Part shown: positions 17,496 to 26,920 of the stretch, piece after piece | How the letters are laid out: every line of letters begins with the position of its first letter | Numbering within the stretch: position 1 is the first letter of the stretch | NCBI RefSeq assembly: GCF_023715325.1 | Contig: NZ_JAMBNX010000001.1 | Coordinates: forward strand, 372,001 to 436,000 | Direction of reading: 5' to 3' | DNA: 64,000 bases | From: Agromyces mediolanus | Lineage (GTDB): Bacteria; Actinomycetota; Actinomycetes; Actinomycetales; Microbacteriaceae | Notes under the pieces: generated by a model | What the model saw: the letters and a program-made list of their open reading frames with translations, nothing else | What the model was told of the DNA's origin: nothing | Databases searched by the model: none | Translations under genes and position numbers: made by a program

Positions 17496-18017
17496 TCAGA
17501 GCCGGTCCAGGATGAACTGCACCCGCTCGTCGGCGCTGAGGACCGGAACCCGCACGACCGGCAAGGGCAGCGCTTCGTACACCTGGGTCAGCAGTTCGTG
17601 GATGCGCTGCTGGGCGGCGGTGTCCTCGGTGCGGGCGTAGTCGGCGGCCAGGGGCAGCAGGTCGAGGATGAACGTCGTGCGGTAGTCGACGTGCTCGAGC
17701 GCGGTGAGCAGGGCGGGGTCGGGCTCGAGATCGAGGAAGCGGTAGTAGGCGAGGGAGTCGGGGACGGCCCGGTCGAGGAACACGGTGGCGTCCGGGTCGA
17801 GGGCAGCTTCCTCCGCGAGCTGCATGTCCAGGACGCCGCGCTGGAACTGCCGCTGCTTCGCCCGGACCTCCTCGACGGTGCGGCCGGCGATGCGCTGCAG
17901 GTCGAGATAGTGCCGGGCATGCTCGATGGTGGTGGTGTAGCCGCGGTCCCGCAGCAGGTTCACGGTGGTGGTCTTGCCCGAGCTGGGCCCGCCGGTGATG
18001 ACGTACCAGTTGGTCAC
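17496..18017 (-). CDS. AAA_28-type ATP-binding protein
   Basis: Cytosolic P-loop NTPase of 173 residues. Walker A is GGPSSGKTT at residues 9-17. A FLDRAVPDSLAYY segment matches the Walker B/substrate region of small nucleotide kinase-like ATPases. Family members are found near metal-resistance or stress genes, but the substrate is unknown. It is divergent from csoR across a 95-bp region containing the candidate CsoR operator, so it may be copper-controlled too. Confidence 0.75.
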   Translation of the reverse strand: MTNWYVITGGPSSGKTTTVNLLRDRGYTTTIEHARHYLDLQRIAGRTVEEVRAKQRQFQRGVLDMQLAEEAALDPDATVFLDRAVPDSLAYYRFLDLEPDPALLTALEHVDYRTTFILDLLPLAADYARTEDTAAQQRIHELLTQVYEALPLPVVRVPVLSADERVQFILDRL

Positions 18018-18070
18018 GTTCGCCCTTTCGCTCTGCCCGCTCCGGGAATATCCTCTTCACGAAGTACCTT

Positions 18071-18087
18071 ATACCGCTATAGGGTAT
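18071..18087. promoter_or_regulatory. candidate CsoR operator
   Basis: ATACC (18071-18075) and GGTAT (18083-18087) flank GCTATAG, forming the A/T-G/C-G/C-A/T dyad typical of CsoR sites. It lies 25 bp before the csoR start and 54 bp from the divergent ATPase start. Its TATA-like core could also serve as a promoter element, allowing autorepression relieved by Cu(I). Confidence 0.6.
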
Positions 18088-18112
18088 CCGATCGACGTCG
18101 GAGGTGGCTGAG

Positions 18113-18397
18113 ATGGCACACGGATACGTGGATGACAAGCAGGCGCTGCTGGCGCGGTTGCGTCGGGCGGAGGGGCAGGTGCGCGGGATCGCGCGGATGG
18201 TCGACGAGGACGTGTACTGCATCGACATCCTGACCCAGGTCTCGGCGGCGACGAAGGCGCTGGAGTCGGTCGCGCTGACGCTGCTGGAGGACCATCTCGG
18301 GCATTGCGTCGCGCAGGCGACCGCGCAGGGCGGCCCGATCGCGGAGGAGAAGCTCCGCGAGGCGAACGCCGCGATCGCGCGGCTGGTCCGCTCCTAG
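18113..18397 (+). CDS. csoR: CsoR-family copper-sensing repressor
   Basis: All-helical DNA-binding repressor that releases DNA on binding Cu(I). 94 residues from the ATG at 18113, chosen because GGAGG (18100-18104) is well spaced; a GTG at 18104 is less likely. The Cu(I) ligands fall at Cys36, His61 and Cys65 (VYCIDIL, DHLGHC), the same numbers as in M. tuberculosis CsoR. It heads the copper block, followed 46 bp later by copZ and copA, its usual targets. Confidence 0.92.
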   Translation: MAHGYVDDKQALLARLRRAEGQVRGIARMVDEDVYCIDILTQVSAATKALESVALTLLEDHLGHCVAQATAQGGPIAEEKLREANAAIARLVRS

Positions 18398-18443
18398 AAC
18401 GTTCACACCACACGCATCGACACGCTCACGAAAGGAGCACAAC

Positions 18444-18797
18444 ATGACCGGACAAGGATTCCAGGACCTCGGCCTGCAGGCGACGAACGGCGTTGGCTGC
18501 GCCTGTTGCGCCCCCACCTCCCACGCCGCCACGGCCAACACCACCGCCTCCGCGACGGCGCAACCGGCATCGGGCGAGGTGTCGGCGCAGTTCCTGGTGG
18601 AGGGGATGACGTGCTCGCACTGCGTGCGGAGCGTCACCGAGGAGGTCTCCGCGATCGACGGGGTCTCCGGCGTCGAGGTCGACCTGCACGCCGGCGGCGT
18701 GTCCACGGTGACCGTGTCCAGCACCGCCCCGGTGGACGCGGAGCGGGTGCGGGAGGCGGTCGAGGAGGCCGGGTACAGCCTCGCCGCAGCCTCATGA
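18444..18797 (+). CDS. copZ: copper chaperone with HMA domain and Cys/Ala-rich leader
   Basis: Cytosolic Cu(I) carrier delivering metal to CopA. 117 residues. The C-terminal 70 form an HMA fold with MTCSHC, and [10 protein letters not shown] plus AVEEAGY complete the family pattern. The first 48 residues are unusual for CopZ: a GCACCAP motif and a low-complexity Ala/Thr/Ser linker, possibly an extra metal site. The ribosome-binding site is AAAGGAG. Its stop overlaps the copA start as ATGA. Confidence 0.9.
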   Translation: MTGQGFQDLGLQATNGVGCACCAPTSHAATANTTASATAQPASGEVSAQFLVEGMTCSHCVRSVTEEVSAIDGVSGVEVDLHAGGVSTVTVSSTAPVDAERVREAVEEAGYSLAAAS

Positions 18798-21073
18798 GCA
18801 CGCTGGACGTCGATCTCGACATCACCGGGATGACCTGCGCGTCGTGCGCGACGCGGGTCGAGCGGAAGCTGAACAAGCTGCCCGGGGTGGAGGCGACGGT
18901 CAACTTCGCCACCGAGAAGGCCCGCGTGCACTCGGAGGCCCCGGTGCCGGTGGAGGAGCTGATCGCGGCGGTCGAGCAGGCGGGGTACGGAGCGAGCCTC
19001 CCAGCCCCGCCTGTGCCCGACACGGCTGAGCAGACCATCCCGCGGGACGATGAGCTGGCGTCGCTGCGGCAGCGGCTGATCGTCTCGGCGGTGCTGGCGG
19101 TGCCGGTCGCGGTGCTGTCGATGATCCCCGCCCTGCAGTTCACCTACTGGCAGTGGCTCACGCTCACCCTGGCCGCGCCGGTGGTGGTGTGGGGGGCGTG
19201 GCCGTTCCACCGCGCCGCGGCGATCAATGCCCGGCACGGGGCGGCGACGATGGACACTCTGATCAGCGTCGGGGTGCTGGCCGCGTTCGGCTGGTCGCTG
19301 TACGCGCTGTTCTTCGGCGGTGCGGGGATGCCGGGAATGCGGATGAGCGTCACCTTCGTCGGCACCCCGCAGGCCGGTGGCCACGAGGTGTACCTGGAGG
19401 TCGCCGCGCTGGTGACCGTGTTCATCCTCCTCGGCCGCTACCTCGAGGTTCGTGCCAAGCGGCAGTCCGGCGAGGCCCTGCGCGCCCTGCTGGAGCTCGG
19501 CGCCAAGGACGCAGTGATCCTCCGCGAAGGCACTGAGCAGCGTGTCCCCGTCGCACAGCTCGTTCCGGGTGATGTCGTGGTGGTGCGGCCGGGTGAGAAG
19601 ATCCCCGCCGACGGCCTCGTCACCGAGGGAATGTCCGCGGTGGACGAGTCGATGCTGACCGGCGAGTCCGTGCCGGTCGAAGTCGCCCCCGGCTCCCGCG
19701 TGGTCGGCGCGACTGTGAACACCGGCGGGCGCCTGCTCGTGCAGATCACCCGCGTCGGCGCCGACACCGAGCTGGCCCGGATGGCGCGGCTGGTCGAGGA
19801 GGCGCAGACCGGCAAGGCCCAGGTGCAGCGCCTCGCCGACCGGGTGTCGGCCGTCTTCGTCCCCATCGTCATTGTCCTCGCCCTGGCCGCGTTCGCCGGG
19901 TGGCTGATCGCGGGGGCGCCCTTGGAGGTCGCCTTCACCGCCGCGGTGACCACCCTGATCATCGCCTGCCCGTGCGCGCTGGGGCTGGCGACGCCGACCG
20001 CTCTGCTGGTCGGCACCGGCCGCGGCGCCCAGCTGGGCATCCTCATCCGCGGACCCCAGGTGCTCGAGCAGACCCGCCGCATCGACACCGTCGTGCTCGA
20101 CAAGACCGGCACCATCACCGCCGGCACCATGACCGTCACCGGCATCCACCCCGCTCCCGGCACCGATGAGGCGGAGCTGATCCGGTTCGCCGCGGCGCTC
20201 GAGCACGGCTCCGAGCACCCCATCGGCCGCGCCATCACCGCCGCAGCCGACGGCCCGACGGATGCCGTGGAGTCATTCGCCGCCGAGGCCGGTCAAGGCG
20301 TGCAGGGCATCGTCGACGGCCGCATGGTCGCCGCCGGCCGCGCCACCTGGATCACCGGGCAATGGGCGATCGCGATCCCCGACGAGCTCGCCGCGACGAT
20401 CACGGCCGACGAGGCCGCGGGCGCCACCGTGACCGTCGTGGCGTGGGACGGGCAGGCGCGCGGCGCGATCAGCGTCGCCGACACCATCAAGCCCACCAGC
20501 CGTGAGGCCATCGCCCGACTGCGCGGGCTCGGGCTGACCCCGATCCTGCTCACCGGCGACAACCCCGGCGCCGCCCGCACCATCGCCGACGACGCCGGCA
20601 TCGAGGACGTCCGCGCCGGAGTCACCCCGCAGGGCAAACTCGACACCATCCGCGAGCTGCAGGCATCCGGACGGGTGGTCGCGATGGTCGGCGACGGCGT
20701 GAACGACGCCGCCGCCCTCGCCCAAGCGGACCTCGGCATCGCAATGGGCACCGGCACCGACGCGGCCATCACCGCCGCGGACCTGACCATCGTCTCCGGC
20801 GACCTGCTCCTGGTCCCGGACGCGATCCGGCTCGCCCGCCGCACCCTGGGCACCATCAAGGGCAACCTGTTCTGGGCGTTCGCGTACAACGTCGCCGCGA
20901 TCCCGGTCGCGATGCTCGCCCTGCTCAACCCCATCCTCGCCGCCGCCGCGATGGCGTTCAGCAGCGTGTTCGTCGTCACCAACAGCCTCCGACTGCGCCG
21001 CTTCCGCCTCCTGCCCGCCCCGACGCCCACCGTCCTGACGCCCAGCCGCGACACCACCCCCGTCCACGCCTGA
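18794..21073 (+). CDS. copA: Cu(I)-exporting P1B-type ATPase
   Basis: Inner-membrane pump expelling Cu(I) from the cytosol. 759 residues: one N-terminal HMA domain (MTCASC, 13-18), eight predicted helices, actuator motif TGESVP, the CPC metal site in the sixth helix (392-394), phosphorylated Asp436 in DKTGT, SEHPIG in the nucleotide domain and [10 protein letters not shown]. These mark the P1B-1 copper class. The ATG at 18794 overlaps the copZ stop by 4 bp. It should be controlled by CsoR with copZ. Confidence 0.95.
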   Translation: MSTLDVDLDITGMTCASCATRVERKLNKLPGVEATVNFATEKARVHSEAPVPVEELIAAVEQAGYGASLPAPPVPDTAEQTIPRDDELASLRQRLIVSAVLAVPVAVLSMIPALQFTYWQWLTLTLAAPVVVWGAWPFHRAAAINARHGAATMDTLISVGVLAAFGWSLYALFFGGAGMPGMRMSVTFVGTPQAGGHEVYLEVAALVTVFILLGRYLEVRAKRQSGEALRALLELGAKDAVILREGTEQRVPVAQLVPGDVVVVRPGEKIPADGLVTEGMSAVDESMLTGESVPVEVAPGSRVVGATVNTGGRLLVQITRVGADTELARMARLVEEAQTGKAQVQRLADRVSAVFVPIVIVLALAAFAGWLIAGAPLEVAFTAAVTTLIIACPCALGLATPTALLVGTGRGAQLGILIRGPQVLEQTRRIDTVVLDKTGTITAGTMTVTGIHPAPGTDEAELIRFAAALEHGSEHPIGRAITAAADGPTDAVESFAAEAGQGVQGIVDGRMVAAGRATWITGQWAIAIPDELAATITADEAAGATVTVVAWDGQARGAISVADTIKPTSREAIARLRGLGLTPILLTGDNPGAARTIADDAGIEDVRAGVTPQGKLDTIRELQASGRVVAMVGDGVNDAAALAQADLGIAMGTGTDAAITAADLTIVSGDLLLVPDAIRLARRTLGTIKGNLFWAFAYNVAAIPVAMLALLNPILAAAAMAFSSVFVVTNSLRLRRFRLLPAPTPTVLTPSRDTTPVHA

Positions 21074-21094
21074 CACCCACGCAAGGAGACCGCC

Positions 21095-21358
21095 ATGACG
21101 CACGACCACGAGCACCACACCGGCCACGAGCACGCCGCGCACGATCACGGATCCCACGAGCACCATCACCATGAGCCCCCGGCCGGGGCGACCAACCTCG
21201 TCACCTGCCCGGTCATGCCCGGCAATCAGGTCGACCCGGCGTGGGCAGAGAAGCGCGGCCTGTTCCGTGACTACGAAGGCGCGCGGTACTGGTTCTGCTG
21301 CCCCGAGTGCGGGCCGCTGTTCGACGGCGACCCCGCCCGCTACGCCAACGCCGCCTGA
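21095..21358 (+). CDS. small His-rich YHS-domain-like metal-binding protein
   Basis: 87 residues, probably cytosolic. The first 30 are dominated by His, Asp and Glu (THDHEHHTGHEH and HEHHHHE). The remainder resembles a YHS/TRASH-type zinc or copper-binding domain with TCPVMPG and the later CCPECGPLF. It is likely a copper (or zinc) buffer or chaperone. A good AAGGAG site lies 22 bp after the copA stop, consistent with the same transcript. Confidence 0.75.
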   Translation: MTHDHEHHTGHEHAAHDHGSHEHHHHEPPAGATNLVTCPVMPGNQVDPAWAEKRGLFRDYEGARYWFCCPECGPLFDGDPARYANAA

Positions 21359-21387
21359 CCCACGACGGCAGGGAAAGGGGGCGCGGG

Positions 21388-21969
21388 ATGGATACAGCGG
21401 TCGGTCTGGTGCAGGCCTACCTGCGGGTGAACGGGTACTTCACCGTCGCCGAGTACCCGGTGCTGGACGCGACCGGTCCGGACGGGCCGCGCACCGTCAC
21501 CGACCTGGACATCCTCGCGATCCGACTGCACCACATCCCCGGCGACGACCCCGACCCGGCCCTCGGCGCCCGCCCCGGGGCGCCGGACATGATCGTCGGC
21601 GAGGTCAAGGAGGGCGCCCCGAAGCTGAACCCCGCGATGCGCGACCCCGCGGTGCTGGAGGCCGCGTTCGCCCGGTTCGGCTGCTGCACCCCCGCCGACG
21701 CGCCCGCCCTCGTCCAGGAGCTGCTGACGGCCGGGCAGGTCCTCGCCCCGGAGGGCCACCTGATCCGCACGGTCGCGTTCGGCAACACCGCCCGCCCCCA
21801 TCGGTCCGGCTCCTGGCACACCGTCCCCCTCGAGCACATCCTCGACTATCTCCGCGATCACCTCGCCCGCAACTGGGCCGTCGTCGGTCGCACCCAGATC
21901 AAGGACGACACCCTCGGGCTGCTGGCTCTGATGGAGAAGGCCCACCGTGCCGGAACGGGCCGCCGATGA
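21388..21969 (+). CDS. uncharacterised protein with a PD-(D/E)XK-like signature
   Basis: 193 residues, soluble. A TDLDILAIRL segment followed about 30 residues later by DMIVGEVKEG places an Asp, then Glu-x-Lys, as in PD-(D/E)XK nuclease folds, although proof of nuclease activity is lacking. A GCCTPAD segment and a conserved-looking WAVVGRTQIKDD near the end complete it. Its function in a copper locus is unknown. It starts at 21388 after GGGAAAGGGGG, 29 bp beyond the YHS gene. Confidence 0.6.
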   Translation: MDTAVGLVQAYLRVNGYFTVAEYPVLDATGPDGPRTVTDLDILAIRLHHIPGDDPDPALGARPGAPDMIVGEVKEGAPKLNPAMRDPAVLEAAFARFGCCTPADAPALVQELLTAGQVLAPEGHLIRTVAFGNTARPHRSGSWHTVPLEHILDYLRDHLARNWAVVGRTQIKDDTLGLLALMEKAHRAGTGRR

Positions 21970-22123
21970 GCCGGTTGCCGCGCACCGGTCCCCATCCGGG
22001 ACCATCGCCCCTGGCCAGGCATCGGTCGGGCGACCAGGCTGGGCAGGACCGCCGTGCGCCCGATCGGCGCCGACGGGGATCCAGGCACACCGGGGTACGC
22101 TGGACGCGGGAAGGAGGTCGGCG

Positions 22124-22615
22124 GTGAACCACATCCGAACCCTGGTGCACGCCCCATCCGGGCTGCACCGGCTGCTGCTGACCTTCGCGACCGCGCTCCT
22201 GCTGATCGCCGGCCTGCTGGCCATGCACACCCTCACCGGCACGCTCACCAGCGGGCACGCCGACACCCCCGCAGCGGCCTCCGAAGCCGCCCATGCCGCG
22301 CCCGACTCTGACCTGGGCGGCACCGTCGCGACCGGGAGCATGCTCGAGAACACCATCGGGACAGGCACCGAGGCTTCGGGCGGGCACTGCGAGGGCGACT
22401 GCGACAGCTCGGGCGGAATGCCGGACCATTCGATGCTGATGATGGCGTGCTTGCTGGCGCTGCTGGCCGCCACCATCGTGCTGCTCGCCCCGGCGCTGCT
22501 GGCCCGCCTGGGCACCGTCCTCGCCCTGCTACGCCTGCACGGGCGGAATGTGCTCACCGCGTTACCGCACCCCCGACCACCTTCCCTCATCGTCCTGTCG
22601 ATCAGTCGAACCTGA
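22124..22615 (+). CDS. DUF6153-like membrane protein
   Basis: 163 residues with an N-terminal hydrophobic helix (LLLTFATALLLIAGLLAM), an exported Gly/Ser/Thr-rich loop containing HCEGDCDSSGGMPDHSMLM (Cys, His and Met that could bind copper) and a second helix (LLALLAATIVLLAPALL). The GTG at 22124 is preferred because AAGGAGG lies at 22111-22117. Proteins of this kind are frequent in actinobacterial copper loci; the function is not established. Confidence 0.7.
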   Translation: MNHIRTLVHAPSGLHRLLLTFATALLLIAGLLAMHTLTGTLTSGHADTPAAASEAAHAAPDSDLGGTVATGSMLENTIGTGTEASGGHCEGDCDSSGGMPDHSMLMMACLLALLAATIVLLAPALLARLGTVLALLRLHGRNVLTALPHPRPPSLIVLSISRT

Positions 22616-22720
22616 TTCCCCGCCCTCCCGTCGCCGCTGTGCCGGGAGATGCTGCGCCGTGCCCGCATACGGCTCGGGAATCAACTCACCATTCGACTGA
22701 CTAGACAAGGACACCCACCC

Positions 22721-23356
22721 ATGCGTTTCCGCATTCTCGCGCTGAGCACCGCCGCGCTCGCCGCGGCGCTCGTGCTCGCCGGCTGCGCGCCCACCGACGG
22801 ATCCATGCCCGGCATGGACCACGGCCCCGGCGGCATGACCAGCGGCACCCCCGCCCCCTCCGAGCAGGCATCGTTCAACTCCGCTGACGAGATGTTCGTC
22901 ACGATGATGATCCCGCACCACGAACAGGCCATCGAGATGGCCGATCAGATCCTGGCCAAGGACGGCATCGACGAGCGGGTCGTGACCCTCGCCGAGCAGA
23001 TCAAAGCCGCCCAAGGCCCCGAGATCCAGACCATGAAGGGCTGGCTCGAGGACTGGGGAATCCCCTACGACGACTCCATGTCCGACATGGGCGGGATGGG
23101 CGGGATGGGCGGCATGGACCACGGCGACGGGATGATGTCCGACGACGACATGGCCGCCCTGGACGCCGCCACCGGGGTCGAGGCGACCCGGCTGTTCCTC
23201 GAGGGCATGGTCGGCCACCACCAGGGCGCCGTCACCATGGCCCAGATGGTGCTGAACAACGGCGAGAACCCGGACGTGGCCGCGCTCGCCCAGCAGATCA
23301 TCGACGGACAGACCGCCGAGATCACCACCATGCAGGACATCCTCGCCACCCTCTGA
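22721..23356 (+). CDS. DUF305 lipoprotein, putative extracytoplasmic copper-binding protein
   Basis: 211 residues with a lipoprotein signal ending VLAGC. The mature protein has a Met/His-rich start (MPGMDHGPGGM), the DUF305 core with MMIPHHEQAIEMA and the second copy GMVGHHQGAVTMA, and between them a Met/Gly repeat (DMGGMGGMGGMDHG). The paired HH motifs and Met-rich stretch suit Cu(I)/Cu(II) binding outside the membrane. It is followed by a strong hairpin (23365-23407). Confidence 0.85.
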   Translation: MRFRILALSTAALAAALVLAGCAPTDGSMPGMDHGPGGMTSGTPAPSEQASFNSADEMFVTMMIPHHEQAIEMADQILAKDGIDERVVTLAEQIKAAQGPEIQTMKGWLEDWGIPYDDSMSDMGGMGGMGGMDHGDGMMSDDDMAALDAATGVEATRLFLEGMVGHHQGAVTMAQMVLNNGENPDVAALAQQIIDGQTAEITTMQDILATL

Positions 23357-23364
23357 CCCGAACC

Positions 23365-23407
23365 CCTCGGGCGGGGCCGACCACCCCTGACCTGGCCCCG
23401 CCCGAGG
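23365..23407 (+). terminator. strong hairpin after the DUF305 gene
   Basis: CCTCGGGCGGGGCC (23365-23378) has an exact complement at 23394-23407 with a 15-nt loop, 9 bp after the stop codon. No T run follows, so this would be the U-less type of terminator seen in actinobacteria, or a stabilising/attenuating structure within a longer transcript. Confidence 0.5.
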
Positions 23408-23457
23408 CCCGGCGCATCCGTCCTGACCGACAGCGCCGGCCCGTCGAAAGGCCCATC

Positions 23458-24408
23458 ATGACTTCCCGGACTCTGGCCGCGTGCTTCGTGGGCATCATCC
23501 TCGCCCTGATCATCCTGTCCGCGGCGACTGCTCTTCATCCAGGCGATCGCATGAGCAGCAACGCCACCACGATCACGGCCGCTGCCGTCGCCGCTGCCGC
23601 GGGCCTGCTGCTGACCGGCTGCACCTCCACGCCGACCGCCATCTCGGCACCCGCCCCGGACACGGGTCTCGGTCATGTGCACGGCATCGTCGACCTCGGC
23701 GGGAGCACCGTGCTGCTGGGCACCCACATCGGCCTCTACACCCTCACCGACACCGGCGACATCTCCGGCCCCCTGGGAGGCGCGGACTTCGACGCGATGG
23801 GCCTGACCGCCGACGGCGACGTCCTCTACGCCTCCGGGCACCCCGGACCGAACACCCCGGCGGAGCTCGGCGAGCACAACCTGGGACTCATCCGAAGCAC
23901 CGACGCCGGGACCACCTGGGAGCCGGTCGCGTTTACCGGGCAGGAGGACTTCCACGTCCTCACCGCCGGAGACCGTGCGATCCACGGGATCGGGTCCAGC
24001 TCGATCACCATCCGCACCAGCACCGACGGCGGGACCACCTGGATCGACGGCGCCGAGCTCCCCGCCGCCGACCTGACCGTCACCACCGACGGCACCCTCT
24101 ACGCCGCGACGCGGCAGGGCCTGCGGGAGAGCCGGGATGCGGGCGCCACCTTCGACCTCGTCGCGGATGCGCCGCCGCTCTACCTGGTGGAGGCGGACTC
24201 CACGGGCGGGCTGGTCGGCGTCGACACCGACGGCACCCTCTGGCGACTCACCGGCACCGGATCCTGGGACAGCGTCGGTGCCGCCACGGGCACCGTCCAG
24301 GCGCTCGGGAACGCAGATGGGGCGGTCGTGCTCGTCGACGACCGCGGCGTCGTCTGGATCCACGGCACCGAGACCACCGTCGTCCTCCCGACAGGGACCG
24401 CACAATGA
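23458..24408 (+). CDS. exported beta-propeller (sialidase-like/VPS10-type repeat) lipoprotein
   Basis: 316 residues as annotated. It begins with a hydrophobic helix, then a second export-like segment at residue 32 onward ([10 protein letters not shown], lipobox LLLTGC), so an ATG at 23551 giving a normal lipoprotein is a serious alternative. The mature part has repeated [14 protein letters not shown] and [17 protein letters not shown] blades, as in BNR/sialidase-fold and F510_1955-type glycosyl-hydrolase-like proteins. No sialidase catalytic residues can be assigned, so it may simply bind surface ligands or metal. Its stop is overlapped by a 21-codon open frame leading to xfp. Confidence 0.65.
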   Translation: MTSRTLAACFVGIILALIILSAATALHPGDRMSSNATTITAAAVAAAAGLLLTGCTSTPTAISAPAPDTGLGHVHGIVDLGGSTVLLGTHIGLYTLTDTGDISGPLGGADFDAMGLTADGDVLYASGHPGPNTPAELGEHNLGLIRSTDAGTTWEPVAFTGQEDFHVLTAGDRAIHGIGSSSITIRTSTDGGTTWIDGAELPAADLTVTTDGTLYAATRQGLRESRDAGATFDLVADAPPLYLVEADSTGGLVGVDTDGTLWRLTGTGSWDSVGAATGTVQALGNADGAVVLVDDRGVVWIHGTETTVVLPTGTAQ

Positions 24409-24470
24409 CCGCTATCACCATGACCACATTCGGCGGCCTCGGCCGCGAACCGCGAGGAGTCCTACCATGA
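24405..24470 (+). CDS. possible 21-codon coupling peptide between the propeller lipoprotein and phosphoketolase
   Basis: ATG at 24405 overlaps the previous stop (ATGA) and the TGA at 24468-24470 overlaps the xfp ATG (ATGA). The peptide would begin [11 protein letters not shown] and end REPRGVLP. The xfp ribosome-binding site (CGAGGAG, about 24452) is inside it. It may only keep ribosomes flowing into xfp; whether the product exists is unknown. Confidence 0.3.
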   Translation: MTAITMTTFGGLGREPRGVLP

Positions 24471-26920
24471 GCACCGCAGCGGCCCGTTGGGCCCACCGCA
24501 CCACCGACGTCACCCTGGACCGACTGGAGGAGGTGGATGCGTGGTGGCGGGCGGCGAACTACCTGAGCATCGGGCAGATCTACCTGCTCGACAACCCGCT
24601 GCTGCGCGACCCGCTCACCGCGGAGCACATCAAGCCGCGGCTGCTGGGGCACTGGGGCACCACCCCGGGCCTGAACTTCCTGTACGCCCACCTCAACCGG
24701 GCGATCACCGATCGGGACCTGAACACCCTGTACGTGACCGGGCCGGGGCACGGCGGGCCGGGCATGGTCGCCAACGCCTACCTGGACGGCACGTACACGG
24801 AGCTGTACCCGCGGATCGACCGCACCGAGGAGGGACTGCGGGCGCTGTTCCGGCAGTTCTCCTTTCCCGGCGGCATCCCCTCGCACGCGTCCCCGGACAC
24901 GCCGGGGTCGATCAACGAGGGCGGCGAGCTCGGCTATTCCCTTGTCCACGCCTATGGCGCCGCGTTCGACAACCCGGATCTGCTGGTCGCCTGTGTGATC
25001 GGCGACGGGGAGGCGGAGACCGGGCCGTTGGCGACCGCGTGGCACGGCAACAAGTTCCTCAACCCCGCCGCGGACGGGGTGGTGCTGCCGATCCTGCACC
25101 TGAACGGGTACAAGATCGCCAACCCGACGGTGCTGTCCCGCATCCCCGAGGACGAGCTGGTCGCGCTGCTGCGCGGCTACGGCCACGAGCCGTTCGTGGT
25201 CACCGTCGGCTTCGACGGCGAGGACCCGCGGGAGTCCCACGCCCGGTTCGCCGGCGTGCTGGACGAGGTGCTGGACCGGATCGCGGACATCAAGACCGCC
25301 GCGGCGGCCGGCACCCTGGAGGGCCGGCCTGCGTGGCCAGCGATCGTGCTGCGCAGCCCGAAAGGCTGGACCTGCCCGCCGGTGATCGACGGGCTCCCCG
25401 TGGAGGGCACCTGGCGGTCCCACCAGGTGCCGCTCGCCGAGGTCCGCGACACCCCCGAGCACCTGCAGATCCTCCAGGACTGGCTGGCCTCCTACCGGCC
25501 CGACGAGCTCTTCGACGCCGACGGCGCCCCGTTCCCCGCCACGGTCGCGGTCGCCCCGGCGGGAGTGCGGCGGATGAGCGCGAGCCCGGTCGCGAACGGC
25601 GGGCAGCTGACCGTCCCGCTGCGCCTGGGCGATTTCCGGGACCACGCCCACCCGGTCGACCCCGAGGCGCGAGGCGCGGAAACCGGGGAGGCGACCCGGG
25701 TGCTCGGCGAATGGCTCGCCGACGTGATCCGGCACAACCCGGACAACTTCCGCATCTTCGGCCCCGACGAGACCGCCTCCAACCGGCTCGCCCCGCCCGT
25801 GTTCGAGGCCACCGGCAAGCAGTGGAACGCGACCGTGCTGCCGGTGGACGAGCATCTGGCCCCGACCGGGCGGGTCATGGAAGTGCTCAGCGAGCACCAG
25901 TGCCAGGGGTGGCTGGAAGGGTACGTCCTGACCGGCCGGCACGGTCTGTTCAACTGCTACGAGGCGTTCACCCACATCGTCGACTCGATGTTCAACCAGC
26001 ACGCCAAATGGCTCGAAGCGGCCCGCGAGGTGCCCTGGCGGGAACCGGTGCCGAGCTTCAACTACCTGCTCTCCAGCCACGTCTGGCGGCAGGACCACAA
26101 CGGGTTCAGCCACCAGGATCCCGGGTTCATCGACCTCGCTCTGAACAAGAGCCCCGACGTCGTGCGGGTCTACCTCCCCTTCGACGCGAACACGCTCCTG
26201 TCCACGTACGATCACTGCCTGCGTTCCACCGGATACATCAACGTCGTCGTCGCCGGAAAGCAGCCCGCCCCGCAGTGGCTGACGATGGATGAGGCGATCG
26301 AGCACTGCACCCGGGGTCTCGGCATCCTGCCGTGGGCGGGCACCGAGACGGAGGGGAGCGAGCCGGACGTGGTGCTCGCCGCCGCCGGCGACGTGCCCAC
26401 CCTGGAGGTCCTCGCCGCGGCCGCGCTGCTGCGCGAGCACATCCCGGGCCTGTCCGTGCGGGTCGTGAACGTGGTCGACCTGACCCGTCTGCAGTCCGAG
26501 GACCAGCATCCGCACGGGCTGCCGGACGGGGAGTTCGACGCGATCTTCACCCCCGACAAGCCGGTGATCTTCGCGTACCACGGCTACCCGTGGCTGATCC
26601 ACCGGCTCGCCTACAAGCGCGCCGGGCACCAGAACCTGCACGTGCACGGCTTCGTGGAGAAGGGCACCACCACGACCCCGTTCGACATGGTCATGCTCAA
26701 CGACCTCGACCGCTACCGGCTCGCGATCGACGTCCTCGACCACGTCCCGGGCCTTGCTGCGACACACGCGCAGCTGCGGCAGGAACTCGTCGACGCCCGC
26801 CTGCGCGCCCGCGCCCACACCCGCGAGCACGGCACCGACATCCCCGCCGTCGCCGACTGGCGCTGGCCCCACCCCGACACCGACCTGAACCGCCCCTCCA
26901 CCGCGAAGGAAATCCGATGA
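24467..26920 (+). CDS. xfp: phosphoketolase (xylulose-5-phosphate/fructose-6-phosphate)
   Basis: Thiamine-diphosphate enzyme cleaving X5P or F6P with phosphate to acetyl phosphate plus GAP or E4P. 817 residues, full length. Signatures: [17 protein letters not shown], the ThDP site [19 protein letters not shown], and [17 protein letters not shown]. Start at 24467 with CGAGGAG upstream. The stop overlaps the next ATPase gene as ATGA. Acetyl phosphate can go to the ackA product at 15783, giving ATP without lower glycolysis, and GAP can go to the archaeal-type GAPDH at 34374. Confidence 0.95.
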   Translation: MSTAAARWAHRTTDVTLDRLEEVDAWWRAANYLSIGQIYLLDNPLLRDPLTAEHIKPRLLGHWGTTPGLNFLYAHLNRAITDRDLNTLYVTGPGHGGPGMVANAYLDGTYTELYPRIDRTEEGLRALFRQFSFPGGIPSHASPDTPGSINEGGELGYSLVHAYGAAFDNPDLLVACVIGDGEAETGPLATAWHGNKFLNPAADGVVLPILHLNGYKIANPTVLSRIPEDELVALLRGYGHEPFVVTVGFDGEDPRESHARFAGVLDEVLDRIADIKTAAAAGTLEGRPAWPAIVLRSPKGWTCPPVIDGLPVEGTWRSHQVPLAEVRDTPEHLQILQDWLASYRPDELFDADGAPFPATVAVAPAGVRRMSASPVANGGQLTVPLRLGDFRDHAHPVDPEARGAETGEATRVLGEWLADVIRHNPDNFRIFGPDETASNRLAPPVFEATGKQWNATVLPVDEHLAPTGRVMEVLSEHQCQGWLEGYVLTGRHGLFNCYEAFTHIVDSMFNQHAKWLEAAREVPWREPVPSFNYLLSSHVWRQDHNGFSHQDPGFIDLALNKSPDVVRVYLPFDANTLLSTYDHCLRSTGYINVVVAGKQPAPQWLTMDEAIEHCTRGLGILPWAGTETEGSEPDVVLAAAGDVPTLEVLAAAALLREHIPGLSVRVVNVVDLTRLQSEDQHPHGLPDGEFDAIFTPDKPVIFAYHGYPWLIHRLAYKRAGHQNLHVHGFVEKGTTTTPFDMVMLNDLDRYRLAIDVLDHVPGLAATHAQLRQELVDARLRARAHTREHGTDIPAVADWRWPHPDTDLNRPSTAKEIR

